NCBI GenBank assembly: GCA_963816985.1 | Contig: CAWFMF010000004.1 | Location: 2,976,001 to 3,040,000 of the forward strand | DNA from: JAIVJM01 sp963816985 | GTDB taxonomy: Bacteria; Acidobacteriota; Blastocatellia; Pyrinomonadales; Pyrinomonadaceae | DNA: 64,000 nucleotides | Direction of reading: 5' to 3' | In this document: positions 48,889-59,190 of the stretch, one piece after another | Layout: each line of letters opens with the position of its first letter | Position numbering within the stretch: the stretch's first letter is position 1 | Notes under the pieces: model-generated | Databases searched by the model: none | Told to the model about the DNA's origin: nothing | The model's input: the letters and a program-made list of their open reading frames with translations, nothing else | Made by a program: the position numbers and the translations under genes

Positions 48889-49707
48889 GGATTAAAAAAG
48901 GAGTTCTGACGTTCGCCGCTCTGGCCGCGCTCCTCTCGACGGGCGCGGCCCTTCGCTCTGTCGCGCAGAGTAAGGCGACGCGCCGGCCCGACGAGCCGCA
49001 GAAGACGACCGCGCGCCCCGCCGAGCAGACCACCGCGCCGAAGAAGACGACGCCGAGGCCCGAAGAGCAGCCGGGCGCGACGACCCCGAACACGAAGCCG
49101 GTCGCGGGCGTGAAGGAAGACCCGAACGCCGCGCGCTACATCATACGAGTTCGAGCAGCCCGACTTCTTCGTCTACTTCATCCACATCGAGCACGACGAC
49201 GCGGGCCGCGGCCTCATCCGCTTCGAGCGCCGCTCCGACGCCGAGCAGACCACCGAGCCCTTCCTGCTCTCGCCCAACGCGCTCGAACGCGTCGCCGCGC
49301 GTTGGGCGGCCTTGAAGTTCCTCGACTCGACGGCGAATTATCAGGGCGAGCGCACCTACGCGAGCTACGGCAAGTCGCGCCTCACGATGCGGCAGGGCGG
49401 GCGCACACGCACCGCCGAGTTCAACTACGCCGGAGACCCGGACGCCTTCGCCCTCGCCGACGAGTACCGGCGGGCCGCCGACCAGGCCGTCCTCGTCTTC
49501 GAGCTTAAAGTCGCCGTCGAGAGCCAGCCCTTAGAAACGCCCAAGCTCCTCAGCCGCATTGACACGCTCGTTGACGGCACGCGCCTCTCCGACCCGCAGC
49601 AGCTCGTCCCGCTCCTCCGCGAACTCTCCACCGACGAGCGCATCCCCCTCGTCGGTCGCAACCAGATCACACGCACTTTGAAGAAGTTGGAGAAGGCGGA
49701 AAAGTAA
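48885..49707 (+). CDS. Secreted protein of unknown function (frame break near 49140)
   Basis: The GTG at 48885 overlaps the smc stop. The first frame gives a signal peptide (FAALAALLSTGAALRSVAQS), a Lys/Pro/Thr linker and DPNAARYI. A one-base shift around 49138-49146 is then needed to read YEFEQPDFFVYFIHIEHDDA, GRGLIRFERRSDAEQTTEPF and so on to the stop at 49707. The corrected protein has about 274 residues. As given it would appear as two pieces. The domain (LTMRQGGRTRTAEFNYAGDP, DEYRRAADQAVLVFELKVAV) is not recognised. The indel is probably a consensus error. Confidence 0.6.
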
Positions 49708-49714
49708 GGAGTCG

Positions 49715-49781
49715 GAACCGCCCGCGGTAGCGGGTGGGTGACGGCTGGCGTTAAGAACCCACCCGCTACCGCGGGCGGTTC
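49715..49781. repeat. Perfect 25-bp inverted repeat
   Basis: The repeat, beginning GAACCGCCCGCGGTAGCGGG (49715-49739), is mirrored exactly at 49757-49781 with a 17-base loop. It could terminate the plus-strand gene; the right arm also encodes the C-terminus and stop of the small gene at 49766-49900. Confidence 0.75.
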
Positions 49782-49900
49782 TGACCTTTCTCCTTGCGCC
49801 AAGTGCGGACGAAGATGACGACCGCTGCGACGCCGAAGAGCAGCAGCACCGCCATCATTGCGAGCACGAAGATGAGTTCTCTGGTCGCGCCTTCGCCCAT
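49766..49900 (-). CDS. Tiny single-helix membrane protein
   Basis: A 44-residue protein: MGEGATRELIFVLAMMAVLL, then LFGVAAVVIFVRTWRKEKGQ and NRPR. One membrane helix with positive residues after it, so the C-terminus would be cytoplasmic. ATG 49900; stop TAG inside the inverted repeat. It is upstream and divergent of no gene, lying just after the CBS-domain gene stop in the same direction (gap 36 bases upstream of 49937). Composition is convincing, but small ORFs are uncertain. Confidence 0.5.
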   Translation of the reverse strand: MGEGATRELIFVLAMMAVLLLFGVAAVVIFVRTWRKEKGQNRPR

Positions 49901-49936
49901 GAATCCTTAGCCCTTCATCCCTGAGACAGTCGAACT

Positions 49937-51271
49937 TTAAGCGGCCTGCTCCTCCGACTCCGACGTGGGGACGGGCGCGGGTATGTAGCGGATGCGGCGG
50001 ATGCGGCGGCGCTCGACCGATTCGACGATGAAGTGCGCGCCCTCGTGCTCGACCTCTTCGCCGGGGCGGAGGATGCGGCCCGCCTTGGCTAAGAGGAACC
50101 CGGCCATCGTCGTGTAGCCCGCCTCTTCGGGGAGCTTCAAGTCGAAGCGTCGGTTGGCGTCGCGCACCGCCAGCATCCCGTCGAGAATGTACGTCCCGTC
50201 CGGCCCCTCGACTATCTGCGCGCGCACCTCTTCGTCGTACTCGTCGTTAATCTCGCCGACTATCTCTTCCAGCAAGTCTTCCAAAGTGACGATGCCTTCG
50301 AGCCCGCCGTGCTCGTCCACGACGCAGGCGAGGTGCGTCTGCGCCACCTGCATCTGCGCGAGCACCGCGCCGAGCCGCGCCGTCGCCGGGACGAAGAGCG
50401 GCGGGTGCAGCATCTTCTCAAGGTCGAACGTCGAGGCGTTGACCGTTCGGAGGCACGGCATCAAGTCCTTCATGAAGAGGACGCCGACGATGTCGTCGAG
50501 GCGGTCGCGGTAGACGGGCAGGCGCGAGAAGCCGTGCTCGCAGAAAGCCGCTTCGGCCTCTTCGAGCGAGGCCGTGACGGGGAGCGCCGTGACCGCCGTG
50601 CGCGGAATCATCGCCTCGCGCACCTCGGCGTCGGCGAAGTCGAAGACGCGGTTGATGAGCGCCTGCTCGTCGGAGTCAATGTGCCCGCCCTTGCGCGACA
50701 TCTCGATGACTTGCCGCAGCTCCTCCTGCGTGTAGATCGAGGCGTGCTCGCCCGACGCGTGGAGCCCGAAGAGACGCACCACCCACGCGCTCGCCCAGTC
50801 GAGGGCGTAGACAAGGGGCTTGCCCAACAGAAAGAACATCCGCATCGGCAGGGCCGAAGCGAGCGCGACCTTCTCGGCCCGTTCGAGGCCGAGGAGCTTC
50901 GGGGCCTGCTCGCCGATGACGATGTGCAAGACCGTGATGATGCTGAAGGCGACGATGAACGAGAGGACGCGGACGCCCGTCTCGGACATCCCCGCGCTCG
51001 TGAGCGGCCCTTCGAGGAGGTGCGCGACCGCCGGTTCGCCCAAGTAGCCGAGGCCGAGCGAGGCGAGCGTGATGCCGAGCTGCGCCGCCGAGAGGTAGGC
51101 GTTGAGGTTCTTGAGCAAGTCCATCAGACGCTTCGCGCGGCGGTCGCCGCTCTCGGCCAGAGTCTCGATGCGCGAGCGGCGGACGCCGACGAAGGCGAAC
51201 TCAGCCGCCACGAAAAAGCCGTTGGCCAGGACCAGCAGTAGGACGGAGAAGAGTTTGAGGAAAGTAATCAT
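49937..51271 (-). CDS. CNNM/CBS-domain transporter-like protein (hemolysin C/CorC type)
   Basis: A protein of 444 residues. The DUF21/CNNM membrane domain holds helices LLLVLANGFFVAAEFAFVGV and RVLSFIVAFSIITVLHIVIG with the conserved EQAPKLLGLERAEKVALASA. Two CBS domains (REAMIPRTAVTALPVTASLE; THLACVVDEHGGLEGIVTLE) and a C-terminal transporter-associated domain (GTYILDGMLAVRDANRRFDL) follow. Family members act in Mg2+/Co2+ efflux or membrane integrity; the substrate is not proved here. ATG 51271. Confidence 0.9.
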   Translation of the reverse strand: MITFLKLFSVLLLVLANGFFVAAEFAFVGVRRSRIETLAESGDRRAKRLMDLLKNLNAYLSAAQLGITLASLGLGYLGEPAVAHLLEGPLTSAGMSETGVRVLSFIVAFSIITVLHIVIGEQAPKLLGLERAEKVALASALPMRMFFLLGKPLVYALDWASAWVVRLFGLHASGEHASIYTQEELRQVIEMSRKGGHIDSDEQALINRVFDFADAEVREAMIPRTAVTALPVTASLEEAEAAFCEHGFSRLPVYRDRLDDIVGVLFMKDLMPCLRTVNASTFDLEKMLHPPLFVPATARLGAVLAQMQVAQTHLACVVDEHGGLEGIVTLEDLLEEIVGEINDEYDEEVRAQIVEGPDGTYILDGMLAVRDANRRFDLKLPEEAGYTTMAGFLLAKAGRILRPGEEVEHEGAHFIVESVERRRIRRIRYIPAPVPTSESEEQAA

Positions 51272-51358
51272 CTTGTCGGCAAAAGAGTTTGAAGCATCAT
51301 GCCTGTTCCGCCGCCCCGGTTCAAGCGACGCGCGCCGAGGCGGGCCGCGCGGGTCTCC

Positions 51359-52489
51359 TTAGTCGTCAGCCCTCCGGTCGTCGTCGGCGAGCAGGCGGCA
51401 GAATTCGACGACGCGGTTCTCGGCCCAGAAGCGGTCTTCCGTGCCGGTTCCCGCGTGTGCGACGAAGGCGACGTGGCCGCCGTGCTCCGGCAGCACGAGC
51501 AGCACCGACGGGTTCTCCGCGAGCGAAGGGTCGAGGAACGAGGAGGCGGGGATGATGGGGTCGTCCTGCGCGTGCAGGACGAGCGTCGGGACGCCGATGC
51601 GCGCGACGAGCGGCAGCGCGCTGCTCCGCGCGTAGTAGTCGTCGGCGTCGCGGAAGCCCGCGTGCGGCGCGGTGAAGCGTTCGTCGAACTGTCGGACGGT
51701 GCGGACGCGCCGCAGGTTCGTCACGTCGTAGTCCTGCGGGTGCAGGCGCTTCTTGCGGCGGATGCGGCGGCGGAGGCTGCGCATGAAGCTCGACTGGTAA
51801 ATCATGTTCTCGCGCCGCTCGATCTGCGCGGCGCAGGCGCTCAGGTCGAGCGAAGGCGAGATGGCGCAGACGCCACCGAGCGCCGTGGGGAAGTCGCCGC
51901 CGTACTCGCCCGCGAGCTTGAGGACGATGTTGCCGCCCATCGAGAACCCGACGACGAAGACGCGGCGGAGATGGTCGCGCGTCGCCAGCTCTTCGACGAC
52001 GCGGCGGATGTCGCCGCTCATCCCGCTGTGGTAGAGCGTGGGCGCGAGGTGCTCGGTGTCGCCGCAGTTGCGCAAGTTGACCGAGACAACGTTGAACCCG
52101 CGGCGAACGCCTTGCGCCCCGTGCCACGCATGTAGTGCGAACGGCTTGAGCCTTCGAGCCCGTGGACGAGGACGAGCGTCGGCGACTCTTCGCGCTCCGA
52201 TCTGCCAGCGGCAGTGGGCGAGCAGGCTCGCGCGCGGCTCGACCTCGAACGTGCGCGGCTCGTAGTCCCGAACCTCGTCGTTAAGCCGCGTGTTGGTCTT
52301 GCCCCGGAGGCCGGAGACGAGCGTCTGCGCGTGGCCGCCGCGCGCGAAGCGGTGCGGGACGAAGGGCTTCGCGCGGAAGGCCCTTGCGACCGAGGCGAGA
52401 CGCGGGCTCAGAGCCTGCGGCGGCAGGTCTTCGACGGCCTCCGCCTGCTCCGTGCCCCTCGACCAACCACTGTCCTCGAACGTTGCCAT
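51359..52489 (-). CDS. YheT-type alpha/beta hydrolase with a garbled segment
   Basis: The frame is open for 376 residues and shows family features: FVPHRFARGGHAQTL at the start, NLRNCGDTEHLAPTLYHSGM, nucleophile elbow VVGFSMGGNIVLK, LVLHAQDDPIIP and the catalytic His in LPEHGGHVAFV. Residues about 96-130 read as Arg/Pro-rich nonsense. In another frame the same bases give RSEREESPTLVLVHGLEGSS and RSHYMRGTGRKAFAAG, the expected oxyanion segment. So there is a one-base insertion near 52200 and a compensating deletion near 52098. Either the enzyme is dead or the consensus is wrong. Esterase activity on lipids is the family guess. ATG 52489. Confidence 0.85.
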   Translation of the reverse strand: MATFEDSGWSRGTEQAEAVEDLPPQALSPRLASVARAFRAKPFVPHRFARGGHAQTLVSGLRGKTNTRLNDEVRDYEPRTFEVEPRASLLAHCRWQIGARRVADARPRPRARRLKPFALHAWHGAQGVRRGFNVVSVNLRNCGDTEHLAPTLYHSGMSGDIRRVVEELATRDHLRRVFVVGFSMGGNIVLKLAGEYGGDFPTALGGVCAISPSLDLSACAAQIERRENMIYQSSFMRSLRRRIRRKKRLHPQDYDVTNLRRVRTVRQFDERFTAPHAGFRDADDYYARSSALPLVARIGVPTLVLHAQDDPIIPASSFLDPSLAENPSVLLVLPEHGGHVAFVAHAGTGTEDRFWAENRVVEFCRLLADDDRRADD

Positions 52490-52564
52490 CGTCCTCGCGC
52501 CGTCTAAAATTTTAAAGACCTTCGCCCGCGATTATAAAGGAAGAGCGACGGAGGACGGAAGAAG

Positions 52565-52670
52565 AAGGCAAAAGTAAAAAGGCAAAAGGCAAAAGCAAGA
52601 AAGAGAGCGAGCGTCGTTCGCGTCGCCTCTCCGTTCTTCACTTTTGCCTTTTGCCTTTTTACTTTTGCCT
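52565..52670. repeat. Heptad-repeat hairpin between the hydrolase and the proline-rich protein
   Basis: The left arm is AGGCAAA AGTAAAA AGGCAAA AGGCAAA AGCAAGA (52565-52599). The right arm is TTTGCCT TTTGCCT TTTTACT TTTGCCT (52643-52670). It ends one base before the stop of the small proline-rich gene and uses the same unit found inside the coding region at 36505. Confidence 0.85.
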
Positions 52671-52671
52671 T

Positions 52672-52890
52672 CTACGCGATGCGCGTCGGCTCGGAGGGTT
52701 GCGGGTCTCCGGCGGGCATGGGCGTGTCGGGCTCGGTGACGGGCGCGCGCGGGCTTGGGTCGGCGTCGGGCGGGAGGGGCAGCGGTTCGGGCTGTGTCGG
52801 GTCGGGCCGTATGGGGTCGTCGGGCTGCGTCGGCGGAATGTCGGGCTGATCGCCGGGCTGCGGCGGCTCTGTGTTCGGGTTGCGGGTCAT
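52672..52890 (-). CDS. Small proline-rich acidic protein
   Basis: A 72-residue protein starting MTRNPNTEPPQPGDQPDIPP with PDP/PQP repetition, nearly all polar and disordered. GGAG lies seven bases upstream of the ATG at 52890. Its stop is bounded by the heptad-repeat hairpin. No family known; disorder makes coding evidence weaker, but the ribosome site supports it. Confidence 0.5.
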   Translation of the reverse strand: MTRNPNTEPPQPGDQPDIPPTQPDDPIRPDPTQPEPLPLPPDADPSPRAPVTEPDTPMPAGDPQPSEPTRIA

Positions 52891-52942
52891 ATGTGTCTCC
52901 TTATGAAGCGTTAGAGAAGCGTCGGCGTTGATGCGACGGGCG

Positions 52943-55621
<2,679 letters not shown>

Positions 55622-55678
55622 CGTCTCGGCGGTAGGTAAATTGTAACCCAGAGCGCGCCAGACCGTCAGCCGGGACGG

Positions 55679-55899
55679 CCTGTCCCCGAAGGGGACGAAG
55701 ACAATAGCCGGGGGCAAAGCGAACGCGAGTGAGCGCCGCCCCCGGTCAGACGCGGAAAATAGTTCCGACCCTGAAGGGGTCGCGCCTCAACGTTAAGGCG
55801 CGACCCCTTCAGGGTCGGACTCCTTTATCCGTCGTTTCCGGGGGCGGCGTGCTTCGCACTTGCCCCCGGCTATTATCTTGAGCCCTTTCAGGGCTCCGG
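55679..55899. repeat. Large nested palindromic array B
   Basis: Same modules as array A: TGTCCCCGAAGGGGAC; AATAGCCGGGGGC...GCCCCCGG; CCGACCCTGAAGGGGTCG. The right half mirrors them, ending GAGCCCTTTCAGGGCTC. It lies between divergent recQ (-) and the 55965 gene (+). Confidence 0.85.
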
Positions 55900-55964
55900 C
55901 AACGGGCTTCCCGATGTGCCACTTCCTTTTGCCTTCTTCAAGGGCTCGTCGTAAGCTTTCCTCA

Positions 55965-56537
55965 ATGAAGGAGCGAGAGTGGAAGGCGCGGACGAAGCGC
56001 GAATTGGCAATCGAGGTGTGGGAGCGCCTCGACTGCGAGACCGTGGGCGCGAAGGAGTTGGAGGCCATCACGGAGGTCGTGCGCGAACGCTTCGGCGAGG
56101 GCGCAATCGAGAGCCCGACTTCGCTGGCGCGGCTTCTGGCGGACGAGGGCGCGGAGCTGCGCCACTCCGAAGTTTTGGAGATGGACGCGCGCTGGCGCAC
56201 CGCCGACCCTTACGAGGCGATGTTCCGCAACACGCTCAAGTTCTCGACCTTCGCCGAGGCCGCCGCCTCCATCAAGCGGCTCGACAATCTGCGCCGCGAG
56301 TTCCAAAGGAAGAAGGACAAGGCGGGCCTGCGCCGCGTCCACGAGACGGTCTTGAAGGGCAAGCAGCGCGCGCAGATGATCGCGCGCAACCCGAAGGTCG
56401 CCGAGCCGAAGCGAGCCGAGAAGGCCGAGATTGCCGAGTGGTTCACGGTCTGGCTCAACCAGCCGGAGATTTTCGACGACTGGCTCTCGCTGCGCCAAAG
56501 CTCAAAGGACTTTCGCGAACGCTTCGACGCCGGGTGA
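55965..56537 (+). CDS. Protein of unknown function, helical
   Basis: A protein of 190 residues from ATG 55965 (MKEREWKARTKRELAIEVWE). The body is highly charged and helical (EVVRERFGEGAIESPTSLAR; SIKRLDNLRREFQRKKDKAG) and ends NQPEIFDDWLSLRQSSKDFR. No catalytic motif is seen. It is followed by a strong bidirectional terminator. Not recognised; codon use fits the core genome. Confidence 0.65.
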   Translation: MKEREWKARTKRELAIEVWERLDCETVGAKELEAITEVVRERFGEGAIESPTSLARLLADEGAELRHSEVLEMDARWRTADPYEAMFRNTLKFSTFAEAAASIKRLDNLRREFQRKKDKAGLRRVHETVLKGKQRAQMIARNPKVAEPKRAEKAEIAEWFTVWLNQPEIFDDWLSLRQSSKDFRERFDAG

Positions 56538-56564
56538 GTTTTCAACCGCTCCGAACACACGAAC

Positions 56565-56614
56565 GCGGCGACCGGGATTCCTTCATCATCCCGGTCGCCG
56601 CGCACGGTTTTTGA
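56565..56614. terminator. Bidirectional terminator between convergent genes
   Basis: GCGGCGACCGGGAT (56565-56578) pairs perfectly over 14 bases with ATCCCGGTCGCCGC (56588-56601), followed by GCACGGTTTTT on the plus strand. Confidence 0.85.
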
Positions 56615-56620
56615 CTTTCG

Positions 56621-57125
56621 TTAATTCTGCGGTTGCAGGCGGAGGTCGCCCGTCGCGGGGTCGAGCACGAACTTGAACTCGACGCCCGGAAGGTATCTGT
56701 AAACCCAGAGTTCGCCGTCCGCGGTCTTCGACACGTCGTGGGGCTTCCCGTACATGATGAAGACGCGCCCGCGGTCGGTCTTCCACCCGGCGGCGTTGGC
56801 CGTGGCGAAGTGCTGGTTGGCGTGGGCGACGCGCTCGTAGTGCTTGTCGCGGTACTCGTTCGGCGGGCGTGTCCGGGTCGGGGTCGCGCCTCCGCCAGAA
56901 GGCTTCGACGAACTGCTCGCGCTCGGCGTCGGACTTGAGCATCTGGAACGCGCTCTTCTCCTGCGGCGTGATGAGGTAGACAATATCCTCGCTCAGCCAA
57001 CGGGCGTAGACCTGCGCGAGGTCGGGCCGCGCCGCCTTGTCTTGCGCCGCGCGCTTCGCCTGCTGCGCCACGGCGGGCGCGCACATCAAGACCGCGAGAC
57101 AGAACAGAAGTAAGGCTCTTCTCAT
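56621..57125 (-). CDS. GWxTD-domain exported protein (frame break near 56860)
   Basis: The ATG at 57125 (GGAGT upstream) starts a signal peptide (LLLFCLAVLMCAPAVAQQ) and the GWxTD-type domain: VYARWLSEDIVYLITPQEKS, then FVEAFWRRRDPDPDTPA. A one-base insertion near 56860 must be removed to continue NEYRDKHYERVAHANQHFAT, WKTDRGRVFIMYGKPHDVSK and ELWVYRYLPGVEFKFVLDPA to the stop at 56621. The corrected length is about 168 residues. Such proteins are frequent in Acidobacteriota and Bacteroidota-like lineages; their function is unknown. The indel is likely a consensus error. Confidence 0.75.
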
Positions 57126-57380
57126 CTTCAACACTCCTTCTTTCAAAGACATCAAAGGGGAGACGCCCGAAAGACTGCCGCACTCGGCGCAGGAGACGCG
57201 CGAGGGCTTGGGAGGTATTTAGCACCGGCCCGTCCGGCGCGTCAATGCTCGTCCGGCGACGGGGTCGCGACTTTAAAATAAACGTCACGAACTTTGCGCC
57301 CCGGTGTTTTAACTTTCGAGAGTCAAACAAGCGCGCGGGGTTGCTTCGCGGTACATCACAAACACATTCGGAAGGAAGAC

Positions 57381-57401
57381 GGGCAGGGACGAGCCCTGCC
57401 C
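57381..57401. terminator. Possible terminator hairpin
   Basis: GGGCAGGG (57381-57388) pairs with CCCTGCCC (57394-57401) downstream of the minus-strand methyltransferase; no strong T-run, so assignment is weak. The rest of 57126-57439 shows no gene. Confidence 0.4.
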
Positions 57402-57439
57402 TGACAGACGTATTCAAGTTGAGTTTTTGAAACGCGCTT

Positions 57440-58156
57440 TTATAACTCTTCGAGCATCCACAGACCCAGTTGCTTGCCCAACTCGGCGTCTTCGGTCAGG
57501 AGTCGTTCGGGCGGCGGGAAGTTGAAGGGAGGCAGGAGGAGATTGACGGGACGCCAGCCGCCGGACGGCGTGTCCATGTTCTCCGCGACGTTCGAGTGAG
57601 TGGTGGCGAGGAGGAACGCCGAGCCGCTGCGCTTGAAGTTGGCGACCGCCGCGAAGATGTGTTGGAAAGAGAGATGGATGAAGCAGTCGCGGCACAGAAT
57701 CACGTCCGCCCTCGGCGGGCTTTCGCGCGTGATGTCGAGGACGACGAAACTCCGGCCCTCGCCGCCGTACTCGCTCTGGTTCCGCTCTACCAGTTCCGGA
57801 ACCACGTCGGCCCCAATGTATTCGACCCCCCGCAAGTCAACGTAGCGGAGCCAGTTGAAATCCCCGCACGGCGCGTCGAGCATCGTCCGCGCGCCGACGC
57901 TTTCGAGCAGCGCGGGGAGCAACCCTCGGATGATTTCCGTCCGCGCCAGCGTCGAGCCCCTCCCCGAAACCGTCTCCGGGTCGGCCCACTCGTTCCTCCG
58001 GTAGATGCCCGAAAAGATTTCCTCCATGCCGGGAGCCAACTCCGTTTCGAGAGACGGCTCCGCGCCCCGCGCGCGCCGGTAAATCCTCGCGCCGCCGGGG
58101 AACACCGATTTGATGAAAGCCTTCGTCCTCTCCATCATCCCCGAAGCCCCGTCCAT
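57440..58156 (-). CDS. Class I SAM-dependent methyltransferase
   Basis: A protein of 238 residues. The SAM motif ARTMLDAPCGDFNWLRYVDL is followed by GVEYIGADVVPELVERNQSE and ADVILCRDCFIHLSF, then FLLATTHSNVAENMD and GGWRPVNLLLPPFNFPPP. The CGD-F-NW pattern places it with the D-x-PCGD family often found near glycan genes; substrate unknown. ATG 58156. It follows the thioesterase gene on the same strand by 18 bases, so they may be one operon. Confidence 0.85.
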   Translation of the reverse strand: MDGASGMMERTKAFIKSVFPGGARIYRRARGAEPSLETELAPGMEEIFSGIYRRNEWADPETVSGRGSTLARTEIIRGLLPALLESVGARTMLDAPCGDFNWLRYVDLRGVEYIGADVVPELVERNQSEYGGEGRSFVVLDITRESPPRADVILCRDCFIHLSFQHIFAAVANFKRSGSAFLLATTHSNVAENMDTPSGGWRPVNLLLPPFNFPPPERLLTEDAELGKQLGLWMLEEL

Positions 58157-58174
58157 GTCTCCGACTCCGCCCCC

Positions 58175-58678
58175 TCAGGGACGAATGATGAGGCAGGTGG
58201 TCGTCCCGTGTGCGTAAAGTTTTCCGTCTTCGTCTACGACCCGGCCTTCGGCGGTGGCCGTCCGACCGCCGAGGTGAATCAACTCCGCCTCGCAACGCAC
58301 GCGGCCCGTCTCCGCCGTCATCGCCCGGATGAAGTTAACTTTAATCTCCAAAGTCGTGTAACCCACTCCCGCAGGCAGCTTCGAGTGAACGGCGCACCCC
58401 ATCGCCGAATCGAGCAGCGTCGCCGCCAACCCGCCGTGCACGACGCCAATCGGATTGTAGTGATACTCCGCCGGCTCGACGGTGAAGACCGCGCGCCCCT
58501 CGCTCAACTCCGCGATGCCGAAATTCATGAGCGCGCTAATGGGCGGGCGCGGCAATTCGCCCGCCACTATCTTCCGCAAATATTCGAGCCCGGACAGACC
58601 GCGCCCCGCCTCCGCCAACGCACGCGGGTCTTCCCAACTAACCGTGAGCGTGCGTTCTATTTTTTCTGTGTCATTCAT
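58175..58678 (-). CDS. PaaI-family thioesterase (hot-dog fold)
   Basis: A protein of 167 residues starting MNDTEKIERTLTVSWEDPRA at ATG 58678. The hot-dog signature is HYNPIGVVHGGLAATLLDSA with the HGG motif, then KVNFIRAMTAETGRVRCEAE and AEGRVVDEDGKLYAHGTTTC. These enzymes hydrolyse acyl-CoA thioesters, often aromatic or fatty. Upstream in-frame ATGs at 58684 and 58717 exist but give unlikely hydrophobic leaders. Confidence 0.88.
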   Translation of the reverse strand: MNDTEKIERTLTVSWEDPRALAEAGRGLSGLEYLRKIVAGELPRPPISALMNFGIAELSEGRAVFTVEPAEYHYNPIGVVHGGLAATLLDSAMGCAVHSKLPAGVGYTTLEIKVNFIRAMTAETGRVRCEAELIHLGGRTATAEGRVVDEDGKLYAHGTTTCLIIRP

Positions 58679-59134
58679 AATCATCGCTGTTGCGGCCAAA
58701 GCTATTAAGCCGATCAAGCCGCCGCCGACGATAGCGACGGCCCGAATGAAATCAGATGAGCGGTGATTGAGGCCGGGCGGATGTCGCGCTCGGCGTTAGA
58801 AAGAATGCTGGTCATGCCGTTCACGCATTTGAGAATCAGAAACCTCGACGGTCAAGGTCGAGCCTTTGCGATTCGCCACAACGCCGTATATCCATCGGAG
58901 GGTTTCGGAGCCGGTCTGCGAGAAGACGCACGCGCGGCCTGTGCATAGCGCGCCTGGTCAGATAGACCATAAGCCAGAAAGCGGCATTGCGTTGTAGCCA
59001 ACTTCGGAGTCGCGCGCCGATAAATATCGAGCATCGCCGAGTGAAAGCGTGTTCAAGTTCAGTTCGCATAGGCTTCAATCACTCATCATAAGCGTACTGG
59101 ATGGCCTGACATTCATATATACGCCTAAATGCAG
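58679..59134. other. Intergenic region between thioesterase and tricorn genes
   Basis: About 450 bases with frames open for only 60-80 codons on both strands. None has a ribosome site or protein-like composition. It is somewhat AT-richer than flanking genes. I see no RNA or repeat here. Confidence 0.4.
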
Positions 59135-59168
59135 AGAGGCCCTGCGTCATGTGCCGGGCCTCTTTGTT
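59135..59168. terminator. Intrinsic terminator
   Basis: AGAGGCCC (59135-59142) pairs with GGGCCTCT (59156-59163), then TTGTTA. Lies 28 bases past the tricorn-protease stop on the complement. Confidence 0.6.
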
Positions 59169-59190
59169 AGTGACGTGCGAGGGGGCGCGT

